Positions 17,729 through 27,501 are shown, numbered from the stretch's first letter. The stretch: 64,000 nt of DNA from an uncultured bacterium (GCA_949292215.1 CASEYW010000135.1:1-64000); one strand, 5' to 3'. Numbers and translations are program-made. Notes: generated from the letters alone by a model not told the origin.

Positions 17729-19444
17729 ATGCAATCGGAAGTGCAGTGGTTTTTGAGCACACTCATTGACAATCAGCTCATTACGCTGGAAAAAGGCATA
17801 GAGATCAATGACGCGCTGGGAGGATCCCCGGATGTATTGACTTACGCGCAGGAGATCCTTAATCTTCTCTGCGATGGAGTTTCCGAGGAAGATGCCAAAA
17901 ACTGGGCGTCGCAGCTGGAGGATGTCATTGCTTACGCTCAGGAACAGGCGGCGATGGGAGTCGTTCCGGAACTGTTTTTACAGCAGGTGGAAGCTGCATA
18001 TCCGGAACAGGGAGAGAGGCCGGAACCTGAGCCGGAACCTGAGCCGGAACCTGAGCCGGAAAATCTCTTTGAAAAACTGCGCCGGGCAGTGGCGCATCAG
18101 CAGCAGGTGATTGATCAGCAGAAGGCACACGCTTCCGCAGGAGCATCGTCGTCATCCGGATCACGTACAGCTTCTGCATCGTCATTCTCCGGACATCGGG
18201 CTGCCGCGACGATCGACGATTCGGATTTCGATGCCTCTTCCACGGAACTGCCGGACCTGCGCAATGTTTCCTCCATGAGCGATCAGGAGGTTGCCAAAGC
18301 GATGAAACAACTGCTTGTGGGGCTCCGAGCCTATGGAGTCAGTGATTTGCACATTTCCTCGAATGCGCCTCTGTTCATCCGCCGCAATCTCATGCTGGAG
18401 CGTCTGGACCCTGAATGGGTCGTTTCCGATGAGGATTCGCAGCGGCTCAATCTGGCTCTGCTTTCCGAAGAACAGAAAGAGAGATTCCGGAAAGAGCAGG
18501 ATATCAGCTTCGGACTCGAAATCGGCAAAGCGCGCTTCCGTACTGCGCTTATGTACCACAAAGATGGGATTTCCGGGAGTTATCGTCTGGTCCCGGATCA
18601 GATTCTGACGCTGGAAGAACTCGGATTCCTTCCAAATGATGCGAAAAATATCCGTCGTCTGCTGGATTACACCAATGGCCTGATTCTCGTGACGGGCCCA
18701 CTCGGTTCCGGAAAAACCACGACTCTTGCAGCAATGGTGGAGGTTGCCAATCAGAATCGCGAAGATCACATCATTACTGTTGAGGACCCGATTGAAATCA
18801 TCCAGACTTCGAAGAACTGTCAGATCACCCAGCGCGAAATCGGCCGCTGCACCAACAGTTATCACGCCGCATTGAAAGGTGCTTTGCGCGAGGACCCGGA
18901 TATCATTGTCATCGGCGAAATGCACGACTTGGAAACAATCGAAAATGCCATTACTGCATCCGAGACAGGCCATCTTGTGATCGGAACCCTGCACACCTGC
19001 GATGCCGGCAATACATTGAATCGAGTCCTCGACGTTTTTCCTCCGACTCAGCAGCCGCAGATCCGCGCCATGACCGCAGGTTCTCTGCGCGGAATCATCT
19101 GTCAGAAGCTGATTCCCGCGGCAAACGGCGGACTCACAATCGCCTATGAAATTCTGATCAACACCATTGCGGTCGGCAACATTATCAGTGAAGGGAAAAT
19201 CTATCAGCTTCCGGCAACCATGCAGATCGGCAGTAAAGCCGGTATGTGCACCCTGGATCAGAATCTGCTGGAAAAATACAAGGCGGGACATATCACCTAC
19301 GAAACCGCTTTGTATTATATGAAGGATACTTCCATCATCGAACAGACAAAGAAACTGTATGCCATGCAGCAGGCTCAACAGTTTATGGCGGAGAAGGCTG
19401 CCCGCGATGCCGCTGCCGCAGCAGCCGCCGCGGAAAATCAATGA
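17729..19444 (+). CDS. PilT-type ATPase with long N-terminal extension
   Basis: A 571-residue type IV pilus/type II secretion-family ATPase. Residues 1-190 are an extension not usual for PilT: about 90 mainly helical residues, an EPEPEPEP linker (about 98-112) and a Ser/Ala-rich linker. The ATPase part starts near 200 (GVSDLHISSNAPLFIR) and has Walker A GPLGSGKT (323-330), Asp box VEDPIEI, Walker B DPDIIVIGEMHDLETI and His box GTLHTCDAGNTLNRVLDVFP, as in retraction ATPases. The PilT-specific AIRNLIREGK motif is degraded to NIISEGK, which the neighbour keeps better (TIREGQ). It ends in an Ala-rich tail. The second ATPase follows after 21 bases. It may be a PilU-like accessory motor, but that is inference. 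Confidence 0.85.
   Translation: MQSEVQWFLSTLIDNQLITLEKGIEINDALGGSPDVLTYAQEILNLLCDGVSEEDAKNWASQLEDVIAYAQEQAAMGVVPELFLQQVEAAYPEQGERPEPEPEPEPEPEPENLFEKLRRAVAHQQQVIDQQKAHASAGASSSSGSRTASASSFSGHRAAATIDDSDFDASSTELPDLRNVSSMSDQEVAKAMKQLLVGLRAYGVSDLHISSNAPLFIRRNLMLERLDPEWVVSDEDSQRLNLALLSEEQKERFRKEQDISFGLEIGKARFRTALMYHKDGISGSYRLVPDQILTLEELGFLPNDAKNIRRLLDYTNGLILVTGPLGSGKTTTLAAMVEVANQNREDHIITVEDPIEIIQTSKNCQITQREIGRCTNSYHAALKGALREDPDIIVIGEMHDLETIENAITASETGHLVIGTLHTCDAGNTLNRVLDVFPPTQQPQIRAMTAGSLRGIICQKLIPAANGGLTIAYEILINTIAVGNIISEGKIYQLPATMQIGSKAGMCTLDQNLLEKYKAGHITYETALYYMKDTSIIEQTKKLYAMQQAQQFMAEKAARDAAAAAAAAENQ
18020..18061 (+). repeat. 12-bp tandem repeat encoding a Pro-Glu linker
   Basis: Three perfect copies of CCGGAACCTGAG (18020-18055) plus a half copy lie inside the ATPase gene and encode the EPEP linker between its N-terminal extension and motor domain. 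Such a repeat can change length by slippage in steps of four codons without breaking the frame. Confidence 0.9.
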
Positions 19445-19465
19445 GATGCGGAGGAAACTGTTATC

Positions 19466-20524
19466 ATGGCTATCATAGATGCGTATCTGAAGGAAATGCT
19501 GAGTCTGAAAGGTTCCGACCTGCATCTTTCCATCAATTATCCCGCGAAATACCGCTTGAGCGGCAACCTGAAACCGGCAAACGACAAGATCATTACGCCG
19601 GAATTCATGGAGAAAATGTTAAAGGAGATCTGCTTTCCGCCGGACCGCTGGGATACTTATTTGAAAAACCACGATCTGGACTTCGCGTATGAAATCCCGG
19701 GATTGGCACGATTCCGCTGCAATTACATGTATAATTATTACGGTCAGGCAGCGGTTCTCCGGCAGATTCCAAGCAAAATCCTGACTGTTGCCGATTTGAA
19801 CCTTCCATCAATTCTGCTGGATATCTGCAAGATCAAAAGCGGGCTTGTCCTTGTGACGGGACCGACCGGTTCCGGAAAATCAACCACACTCGCTGCCATG
19901 ATCGACTACATCAACGATACCATGGACAAGCATATCATCACAATCGAAGACCCGATTGAGTTTGTTCACCAGAACAAACGGTGTACAATTGTACACCGGG
20001 AAGTTGGACTTCACAGCAGGTCGTTTCCGATTGCCCTGAGGGGAGCAATGCGGTCGGACCCGGATATCGTGCTCATCGGAGAGATGCGCGAGCAGGAGAC
20101 AATCCGCCTAGCTCTGACTTGCGCCGCAATGGGAATGCTTGTCTTTGCAACCCTTCACACGAACAACGCTCCGAAAACCATCGACCGCATCATTGATGCG
20201 TTTCCGGCCAATGAACAGGCGCAGATCCGCACCATGCTTGCCGAATCGCTTCAAGCGGTTGTTTCCCAGCTCCTCTGCCGGAAAATCGGCGGCGGGCGTA
20301 TCGCTGTCCACGAAATCCTGCTTTGGACGGATGGTTTGCCCAACACCATTCGTGAAGGGCAGATCTCCAATATCCGAACGATCATTGAGGCAAATCGCGG
20401 CATCGGCATGTGCAGTATGGACGGCGGTCTGAAAACGCTGATGGAAAACGGAATCATCACCGGCGAAGAAGCCTATATGAAAGCAAGCGATAAGAAACTC
20501 TTTGCAGAATATATTGAAAAATAG
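19466..20524 (+). CDS. pilT: Twitching motility / pilus retraction ATPase PilT
   Basis: A 352-residue cytoplasmic hexameric ATPase of normal PilT length. SDLHLSINYPAKYRL opens the N-terminal domain. Walker A GPTGSGKS is at residues 132-139, followed by IEDPIEFVH, Walker B DPDIVLIGEMREQETI and the His box ATLHTNNAPKTIDRIIDAFP. The C-terminal PilT motif is TIREGQISNIRTIIEANRGIGMCSMDGGL. It lies 21 bases after the first ATPase. It probably powers retraction or dynamics of the type IV pilus-like system used by the many pseudopilin-like proteins in this genome. No pilus assembly genes are nearby. Confidence 0.9.
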   Translation: MAIIDAYLKEMLSLKGSDLHLSINYPAKYRLSGNLKPANDKIITPEFMEKMLKEICFPPDRWDTYLKNHDLDFAYEIPGLARFRCNYMYNYYGQAAVLRQIPSKILTVADLNLPSILLDICKIKSGLVLVTGPTGSGKSTTLAAMIDYINDTMDKHIITIEDPIEFVHQNKRCTIVHREVGLHSRSFPIALRGAMRSDPDIVLIGEMREQETIRLALTCAAMGMLVFATLHTNNAPKTIDRIIDAFPANEQAQIRTMLAESLQAVVSQLLCRKIGGGRIAVHEILLWTDGLPNTIREGQISNIRTIIEANRGIGMCSMDGGLKTLMENGIITGEEAYMKASDKKLFAEYIEK

Positions 20525-20545
20525 AAGATTTTTCCTGATTCCTGC

Positions 20546-20575
20546 TTGACAAGAGGGGAATGTGATTTATATTAT
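20546..20575 (+). promoter_or_regulatory. Promoter of the tRNA gene
   Basis: A perfect TTGACA (20546-20551) is followed by TATATT (20568-20573, spacing 16) or TATTAT (20570-20575, spacing 18). The tRNA begins at 20591. Confidence 0.8.
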
Positions 20576-20590
20576 GGGACACAACAATAC

Positions 20591-20666
20591 GGCGGCTTAG
20601 CTCAGTCGGTAGAGCGATGGAATCATAATCCACAGGTCACTGGTTCGAGCCCGGTAGCCGCCACCA
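20591..20666 (+). tRNA. tRNA with CAT anticodon (elongator tRNA-Met, or tRNA-Ile2)
   Basis: A 76-base cloverleaf with encoded CCA: perfect acceptor stem GGCGGCT/AGCCGCC, D arm GCTC-AGTCGGTA-GAGC, anticodon loop ATCATAA with CAT at 20624-20626, five-base variable loop, T arm ACTGG-TTCGAGC-CCGGT and discriminator A. The anticodon stem ATGGA/TCCAC carries one A-C mismatch at its outer pair. A paired first base and the absence of the three G-C pairs of initiators exclude initiator tRNA. CAT could also be a lysidine-modified tRNA-Ile, which cannot be separated by eye. Confidence 0.93.
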
Positions 20667-20674
20667 GAACTTCA

Positions 20675-20703
20675 GCCTCGCATATCCTGCGAGGCTTTTT
20701 TTT
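20675..20703 (+). terminator. Rho-independent terminator of the tRNA gene
   Basis: GCCTCGC (20675-20681) pairs with GCGAGGC (20689-20695) across a seven-base loop, followed by eight T. The 250 bases after it, up to the next gene end, hold nothing recognisable. Confidence 0.92.
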
Positions 20704-20954
20704 GTTCGGAGAACGGGGGGGGGTGCGTGTCTTTGCCGGGTGGCAGGTGCGGAATGAAGCTGTCCTGCCTGCCGCCGCTTGCTGCTTTGACATCGCAGAA
20801 ACTGCGGAGGGAGAGAAGATGCCCTGGCAATCGCTCAAGACAGGTTCCCGCCGGCTGCAAGTCGGAGTTCCGGAGGGACTGGAACTCATGAATCCATCGA
20901 AACAACGGGGATTGTTCTTCCTTTTTTCACAAAGGTGTTTGTTCGGTTGCCTGT

Positions 20955-22997
20955 TCAGTGCTTTTGCTTCCCGGAATGCCGGGCAGTTTCATTTGTTGCG
21001 ATTTCAGCGGGAGCGGGGACAGGCCACCCGGTAATGACCGTGAAGAAATCCCGCAGCGACTCCTTCCGTTCTTCCAGTGCTTTTTCATGATTCCAGCCTG
21101 GTGCGGAAAGCTGCCAGCCGGGTAGGTCACGAGAAATTGTGTGACCATTGCCGTCCTCTCCAAACAGGCGGGCAAAATGGGTGAAGCGGATCGGCTCGCC
21201 GCTCAGAGCGTCCACGGGCAGCGGAATGCCGAGCTCGTCCAGCGTTCCCGGCAGATGTCCGTGTTTCCGGCGGAACTGTTCGATTTGCAGGCCGAGGTCG
21301 GTCATTTTACTTATTGTCAATATGCGTTGTAAATGTCGTTCTTCCGTGAAATAATCCGGCTGGAGCATTCTTTCCAAATAAAGCTCGCGTGTTGCAAGTT
21401 CACGTTTCAGATCAGTACGCAAAATTTCGCGTTGTGAAGTCGGATCGTCAAAATACCGTATCACCGCCCGCTGGTGACGCATGGCATAAAGCAAATAACG
21501 CTGTTGAATGGCTTCTGTCCACAGGCATGGCGGTGTTGGGAAAAAAGTTGTGTTGCCGCGGAACAGAAAACGCAACAACGGCTCCTCATATTGCCACTGT
21601 CCATCATATTGGATCTCTGACATTATTTTCGGATATGGAACAAGCAGACGCATAACGGTCTCAATCACCAGATACGCTTCAGCGCGCAAACCATATCGCA
21701 TTGCATTTCGTATTTTTGCCTCCCGGTTGTGATTCAAATCCTGTATTTCTGAAAGATTGTCATCAGACAAAAGACCGCTTCCCAGCATGGCACCGATGGT
21801 TTCGCTCCGAGTATATTCACACGAGATGGCTACCAACGCGCCGATTAAAAAATTACTTTGCAATACATTTTCTTGAAATTTGTCTGCCAAACGGAAAAGC
21901 CGCATGGCTTCAGAAGGTTTTTTATCCTCCAGAGCAACAATGATCCGCGAAGAGAAATACTTCATTACAGTACGATAATAGTTCAGATGCGGCATTAAAG
22001 TCAGCGTCAGATAATCATTCGGAAAACACATTTTTTATTTGAGGATATCGGCTGTTTCAATCAGCGCGTCATTGTTTTTGTAATCCTCCTGACAGAGTCC
22101 TCCGGTAAGATATGTTTTGATTTTCCTTCGTTTGCTCTCCGGCAAATTATAATACCTGGAAGCGGATTCCAGACATTCCGAACCTTTTTTGATGTTGTAG
22201 TCGGAGTTGCGATCCACGAGTTTTCCGAATTCCGCATTGGGAGTTCTGCCTTGATAAAAATGTTGTTCCAATTCCTCCCGGTTGGTGGGAATTCCTGCAT
22301 TCCGGAGTAGCAGTTCTTCCGCTTTCCGTTCTCTTTTTCCCTGATAGAACAGAATATATCCGGCCAGCATGGAGACGAGAAAACTGCCGAGAAGCAGCTT
22401 CCAGCCGAGCCGCTCTTTTTTCTGCATCGGGACTCCCGCGATGCGCCGGGCAATTCCGAGCCAGAAACCGATGCTTGCAGCAAGCGCACAAAACGGGATC
22501 GGGCTCAACGGCCCGATGAAAACCAGACTGATCCAGAAAAACGCCGCACTTATCAGCATGACCCGCAGCCGCCAGCGCGAGATTCCGGGAAGCTCCCCGG
22601 CAAGATGGCGGTAGAGAAACCAGTAACGGATTCCCGGCAGGTACAACCAGACATCATCCCATTCTGGGAGAGGCCGATTTCGTTCTCTGGCCGCCTGCGC
22701 AAGAAAGTCATTCTGTTGAGCGGCAGTAATGAATGCAATTCCACATGCACCCCCTGCTGCAGCAAGCGGCAGGAGCAGAATAAACATCTGTAGTAAAAGA
22801 AAGGTTGCAATATTCTTTTCCTGAGGCAGCCATGATTCGAGCAGATAGCACCCGCCGGGCAGGGTCACGAATGCCAACAGCAGAAAACCAAAGGAAATGA
22901 TATTTCTGACGCAACATGGGAACATTGTTTTCAATGTCAGGACGTTCGTTTTTCTCCGCCGGAAGAGAGAAAAGAATTGTTTCCACTCAGATTTCAT
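20955..22997 (-). pseudogene. Membrane protein gene of PVC type, split by one in-frame TAA
   Basis: Two open frames, 22035-22997 (320 residues) and 20955-22031 (358 residues), lie in the same reading frame. Only the TAA at 22037-22035 and one AAA codon separate them. The first part has about five membrane helices and then RKAEELLLRNAGIPTNREELEQHFY. The second continues as soluble sequence and ends near QIEQFRRKHGHLPGTLDELGI plus a DALSGEPIRF strand. Both stretches resemble the two ends of a single family of planctomycete/Lentisphaerae proteins, so this was probably one 680-residue protein. The ATG at 22997 (AGGA upstream) is preferred over 23063. It could be a recent nonsense mutation, two real genes, or an assembly error. 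Function unknown. Confidence 0.6.
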
Positions 22998-23078
22998 AGT
23001 TTGTAATCCTGCCGGAAAAGAATGACCGGACCAAAAGAAAAAGCAGCGATCCGGATGTGGCATCCATTCTTTTCCGTT

Positions 23079-24929
23079 TCAAAACTGTTTTGATGGTGTA
23101 CCATTTCCGCTTTCGTTCTTTTTCTGTCCGGCGCGGATTCCAGAGAGTTTTTCCAGAAAACGTGTCTGACTGTCATCTTCCGCAATCAGATTCCCGTTTG
23201 CATCGTATGTCCAGAGTTTTTCCTCAATCGCTTCGGCAATTGCGGAAATGAACTGAGTCATGGAACCGAAAGGGAAATCGATTCCCGGATGTTCCAGATA
23301 GTCTGCATAGACGAACTTCCATGGTTTTTCCAATCCGTAGAAAAATCCATCTCCGCTTCCGTCATGCAGGAGCATCAGCGATTTTGCCCGATACGGGGCG
23401 GTCATCCGGACGACCGCCATTCCGGACTCTCTGCGAATCTCCAAAGCCTCTTCAATCCCGACCACTTCGCCTTCCGGAATCAGCTGATATCCCTCCCGGC
23501 CGGAAATGGTTATATACCACAGATTCACCGCCAGCGGAATTCCTCCGGGCAATGCGTTCTGCAGTTTTTTCCAAGCGGACGGCGAGGGCGGACGGCGTCT
23601 GGATGCCAGTCCCGGTGCATGAGTTTGAAGAGCCTTTTCCAAACGGTTCAATGCTTTCGTGAGTTCCTGAATTTCCTCCGGATTTTCTCCCGTGGAATCG
23701 TGAAACTCATCCTCCTGGAGAATGCTTCGGACATTGCAGTAAACCTTGTATGCCGCGACACCAAGACCAGTCGCCAGAAGCAGTGCCGCAATACAGCAGA
23801 CAAGGCAGCAGCCTCTGCGCATCTTTTTTTTCTTTTCCTCCGGCGGAAGCTCATCTTCGGGCGGAATCATTTCAACCCTGGAGGACTGACCGGCTTTCAC
23901 CGCATTCCGCACAGCATCAAAAACACGCTGGAACTCTTCTTTGGAAGAAAACGCATTGCACGGCAGAAAATATCGTTCCAGCACGGAGCACTCCAGAACA
24001 AGCCAGTTCCGGAAAATGGAACATTTGCGAATGCGCCGGAACGAGGTCTCCTCAAAACCGCAGGGCGTGGTTTCCCGCAGAATTTCCCGGGTAAGATCGA
24101 TTTCAAAGCGCAAATCTTCCGGCAGAAAAGACTCGACCTGTTTCCATTTCCTTCTCATTTTCAGCGCAAGCGATCCAGAGAGTCCCGCCAGAACATAGAC
24201 AGCCCCGATGAGCACGCCTGCTCCATACGGGATCTTGAAGTTGAGCAGCAGGACTCCGGCTCCCAATGCGGTCATCAGGATTATCAGAATGATCCGCCAG
24301 CGCTGTTCCCACAGCAAATACTGGAAAACAAGAGAATAAGCGCGCCGCGCCGGCAGATGGAATGAAATCACCAGAGACGCTCCCGGCAGAAGCTCCTCCG
24401 GCAGTTCCTTTTTCTTTCCGGATGGAGTCCGAAGTTTTTCCAGAACGGCGGTGAATGCGGCGGTGTCGGGAAAGTCGCTTTTCCGGAGAATCGGCAGGCA
24501 GGTGAGTCCTCCCAGCAACAGCAGTTCCTCGCCCGACGACGGAACATGGGTCAGATACGTTCGCGAAATTCGACTGTAATCGCAGGAGAGCCGGTAATCG
24601 GGCAGATCAATGGAAAAAGCCTCCTCTCCGAAATGAATCTGATGTTCTGCCGGAAACAGCGGCGTTCCGGAAAGAAGTTTCACGACAACCCGGTATTTTT
24701 CCTTTCCGGCAAACAGAAAAAACGGCAGCCAGAAAATGAGAAGCCAGAAAATGAGAAACCAGGGGACCCCCCGTCTATGATACAAAATATCTGCAATGAG
24801 CACGGCAAGACAGGAGATCACAACAAACCACAGACAGTAATCCAGAGTGACGAGCATCTTCTTCAACGGCGGGAACATCGCGTAGATTTCCTCCCGGTTC
24901 AACGGTTTATGGGAAATCGTCAGATCCAT
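23079..24929 (-). CDS. Membrane protein with two YcxB-like domains, function unknown
   Basis: A 616-residue protein. A helix pair (about 28-72) is followed by a YcxB-like soluble segment (about 95-170). A second helix pair (about 215-260) precedes another YcxB-like segment with FRNWLVLECSVLERYFLPCNAFSSKEEFQRVFDAV, which is the typical family ending. A basic stretch and one more helix (about 385-405) lead to a C-terminal extracytoplasmic domain of about 200 residues that is not recognised. The duplication suggests internal repetition. It lies 9 bases downstream of the zinc-ribbon gene, in a minus-strand run of membrane proteins. Confidence 0.7.
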   Translation of the reverse strand: MDLTISHKPLNREEIYAMFPPLKKMLVTLDYCLWFVVISCLAVLIADILYHRRGVPWFLIFWLLIFWLPFFLFAGKEKYRVVVKLLSGTPLFPAEHQIHFGEEAFSIDLPDYRLSCDYSRISRTYLTHVPSSGEELLLLGGLTCLPILRKSDFPDTAAFTAVLEKLRTPSGKKKELPEELLPGASLVISFHLPARRAYSLVFQYLLWEQRWRIILIILMTALGAGVLLLNFKIPYGAGVLIGAVYVLAGLSGSLALKMRRKWKQVESFLPEDLRFEIDLTREILRETTPCGFEETSFRRIRKCSIFRNWLVLECSVLERYFLPCNAFSSKEEFQRVFDAVRNAVKAGQSSRVEMIPPEDELPPEEKKKKMRRGCCLVCCIAALLLATGLGVAAYKVYCNVRSILQEDEFHDSTGENPEEIQELTKALNRLEKALQTHAPGLASRRRPPSPSAWKKLQNALPGGIPLAVNLWYITISGREGYQLIPEGEVVGIEEALEIRRESGMAVVRMTAPYRAKSLMLLHDGSGDGFFYGLEKPWKFVYADYLEHPGIDFPFGSMTQFISAIAEAIEEKLWTYDANGNLIAEDDSQTRFLEKLSGIRAGQKKNESGNGTPSKQF

Positions 24930-24938
24930 CTTTTTCCT

Positions 24939-26006
24939 TCACTTTCTCGAAGCGAGACGCTGAGCCGTTTCCGGAGTCACATAAAGTCCTTTTACAAAAG
25001 GGCGCTCCGAGGTGGAGGCGTCGCCCTTGCTGTTGAAGGAAACCGAAACATCCTTCACGGTCAGCAGAACGGTCTCCCCGCAGGGACAGCTTTCCAGCGT
25101 ATATTCTGTGTATTGATCGCCGGAATTCCGTTTGGGAAGTCTGGCAAGAACGGAAAAATTCCCGTCTGCCAGTGCGTCACGGAATTCCTCTTCCTCCTCC
25201 ACGATCTTCAGGGAGGGCGAAGTATAGAAGATTTCCGTCCAGTTTCTGCATTTTTCGCAAAACGCCATGCTCCGGTACGTTTTCAAAAAGACCCAGACTG
25301 CCAGTCCGACAATCGTCACAGCTTCCAGAATCCACAGAATCAGCAGATTGGTTCCCGTAATCCTCAGTCCTCCGCCGGAACGGGCAAAGCGTCCGATGGA
25401 CATATATCCCTCCGCCGACATGATTTCTCCGGCAATGTGGAAAATCACGCGGGGGTGCATCACCTGAAATGTGGTTACGGAAAACAGCTTCAGATCCTCT
25501 GCCAGGGTTGTCACCCAGAAGCCCCATGAAAACCACAATCCCAGAACGGCGATTAATCCGGTTCCACAGAATGCCAGAATCCGGTTGCGGTTTCGCGCAT
25601 GCCGATTCAGAATCACCGCCGTGAATCCGATGACTACCGCAAATCCAAGCGTAAACAACGCATTGAGATAGAGGAACGGAATATAGCGGACCGCATACGA
25701 GTAAACAAGCGCCAAAACAAAAACCAGCAGGATTCCCGCATTCAGAGCCAGTATGCCGCGAATGAGATCAACCCTGCCGGATGGCCGGTAAAAAGACTCA
25801 CCCCGGGGACCGGAAGCCAATGCGCCCGGAGAAGATTCCAAAGTTGTTTCCTCCACTACACCGGGATCTTCCGCCGGAGCAGCTTCCGCTGCGGCGGGAA
25901 TCACGAACTCACCCTGACACTGCGGACAGCTCGCGGTCATTCCTGCCTGAGACTCCTCCGCCTCCAGAGTTACATGGCAATGCGGACACTGAACATCCAT
26001 TTTCAC
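24939..26006 (-). CDS. Zinc-ribbon membrane protein, function unknown
   Basis: A 355-residue protein. The N-terminus is a zinc ribbon with two CxxC pairs, CPHCH (about 6-10) and CPQCQ (about 31-35), of the kind found in many PVC membrane proteins. A Pro/Ala/Glu linker follows, then about five membrane helices (about 85-270). The C-terminal domain holds a third and fourth Cys pair (FCEKC near 275 and CPCG near 320), which may form another metal site. It lies 22 bases after the 485-residue membrane protein and 9 bases before the YcxB-like gene, so co-transcription is likely. Confidence 0.72.
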   Translation of the reverse strand: MKMDVQCPHCHVTLEAEESQAGMTASCPQCQGEFVIPAAAEAAPAEDPGVVEETTLESSPGALASGPRGESFYRPSGRVDLIRGILALNAGILLVFVLALVYSYAVRYIPFLYLNALFTLGFAVVIGFTAVILNRHARNRNRILAFCGTGLIAVLGLWFSWGFWVTTLAEDLKLFSVTTFQVMHPRVIFHIAGEIMSAEGYMSIGRFARSGGGLRITGTNLLILWILEAVTIVGLAVWVFLKTYRSMAFCEKCRNWTEIFYTSPSLKIVEEEEEFRDALADGNFSVLARLPKRNSGDQYTEYTLESCPCGETVLLTVKDVSVSFNSKGDASTSERPFVKGLYVTPETAQRLASRK

Positions 26007-26028
26007 ACTCTCCTCATTCTCTTCTCTC

Positions 26029-27486
26029 TTATTGTTTCACGGCATCCGTACTCAGACGACGGATGCTTCTCCATGCTTTGACTCCGGAATAAAGCGTACA
26101 AAGAACCCAGAAATGAAAAGCAATTTCCACTAGAATTTCCCATCCACCCCCTGAAATGTATGGAAAAATCAGCAGAAAGTCCAGAAGGAAAATCACGAAT
26201 GCCGCAAGAATGAACGCCCGGTATTTTTTCGCCAGAAGCCAGCAGACGGTATATCCCAGAATCGAGAAAACGGCAAGCGCGATCCCGATCCAGGAGAAAA
26301 TCACAAGATCAGTTTCTTCTGTCAACAGCTCACCGAAGACGATCGCCAGTGTGGGGAAAAAAGCGGAAAACGGAAATGAAATATCGGCATCTGCCAGAAC
26401 CAGAACGACATTCACAGCGGAAAGCAAAACCGCTAATCCGAAACTGGTCATGGAACTCTGATAACGTTTCAACGCTGTTTCCAGTTCGGAATTCTGATCT
26501 CCCGGCAAAGACGGAATGACAGAAGCTCTTTCGGCGACTGTGGCCGAAGAAGATGCCGGAGTCACTGTTGTTTCCTGTCCTGTCTGAAGCCCTGCCTCTG
26601 GAATTTTTCCGGAATCCGCGCGATTATCCACGTCCAGTCCGGCGATGAAAAAGCCGTTGCAGATTTTCCGGTATTTTTTGATTGCGGTCTCGCTGAATCC
26701 CTCCGCTTTCAGCAGAGCGTCAGAGGGCACGTGCGAACCGGTGTTCTTGAAATAAAAATAAATTTCCAATGCATAAACCGTTTTTTGAAATGCTTCCAGC
26801 TCCAGGCTTCGAGCCGGATTGTTGCCGCCATCTTCGATGTTCTGTTTCCATTCCATTGCCGATTGGAGGAGTTCTCGCGGAGTCTGCGGCGGCAGTCCTT
26901 CCTTTTGAATACCGGGAATCGGTTTCGGAACCAGTACTTTCGCGTTGCTGACAATCAGGGCGTTCCCCTTTTCAAAAAAAATGGAAATGTCGGTCAGAGT
27001 TTGAAAATTTTGACCGAGTCCGAAGATCGTCGCAGCCCAGCGGACCAGAAGATTCGGACGTATGCGCTTTACCTCCGCCCAGACCGTGCCGTCCGGAGAG
27101 TGGAGAATCCGCTCAAAAATTTTCTTTCCAAGACCGGACTCATCCCCGGGTGAGAGAAAATCTCCTTCCACGATCATTCCGGCATTGGTCAGTTCTTCTG
27201 CGGTCCGCTCAATTTCCATGATATAGTCGGCTGGATACTCGTTCAGATCGGCTCGGGGAAAGGTTTTGTCCGTCTCTAAAAAGTTACGGAAAACATTCCG
27301 GAAAGCCGCAGCCATTTCCAATCCCGCTTTATGGAAGATTGAGACAAACAGAAGAAAAAAGATCCCCGGAACCAGCCAGCAGAAATTTGGCAGATCGATT
27401 CCCGGAATGAGTTTCACAAGAATCATCACGATGAGTGTTGTGACCGTCAAAACAATGGAAGTCAGCCAGAGATACGTCCATTTCAT
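26029..27486 (-). CDS. Large membrane protein, function unknown
   Basis: A 485-residue protein. Two N-terminal helices (about 5-50) are followed by a cytoplasmic region of about 300 residues containing PDGTVWAEVKRIRPNLLVRWAATIFGLGQNFQTLTDISIFFEKG and a Ser/Thr/Ala linker (about 300-330). Four C-terminal membrane helices span about 350-475. No family is recognised. It lies 15 bases after the 243-residue membrane protein and belongs to the same minus-strand run. Confidence 0.7.
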   Translation of the reverse strand: MKWTYLWLTSIVLTVTTLIVMILVKLIPGIDLPNFCWLVPGIFFLLFVSIFHKAGLEMAAAFRNVFRNFLETDKTFPRADLNEYPADYIMEIERTAEELTNAGMIVEGDFLSPGDESGLGKKIFERILHSPDGTVWAEVKRIRPNLLVRWAATIFGLGQNFQTLTDISIFFEKGNALIVSNAKVLVPKPIPGIQKEGLPPQTPRELLQSAMEWKQNIEDGGNNPARSLELEAFQKTVYALEIYFYFKNTGSHVPSDALLKAEGFSETAIKKYRKICNGFFIAGLDVDNRADSGKIPEAGLQTGQETTVTPASSSATVAERASVIPSLPGDQNSELETALKRYQSSMTSFGLAVLLSAVNVVLVLADADISFPFSAFFPTLAIVFGELLTEETDLVIFSWIGIALAVFSILGYTVCWLLAKKYRAFILAAFVIFLLDFLLIFPYISGGGWEILVEIAFHFWVLCTLYSGVKAWRSIRRLSTDAVKQ

Positions 27487-27501
27487 AAGAAGACTCCTTT
27501 T

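Noticed and set aside
18020-18061. CRISPR-like or variable-repeat array
   Set aside because: The 12-bp units are contiguous without spacers and encode an in-frame Pro-Glu linker.
18182-19525. 447-codon open frame antisense to the first PilT-type ATPase
   Set aside because: Opposes a gene with intact Walker and His boxes; no independent evidence.
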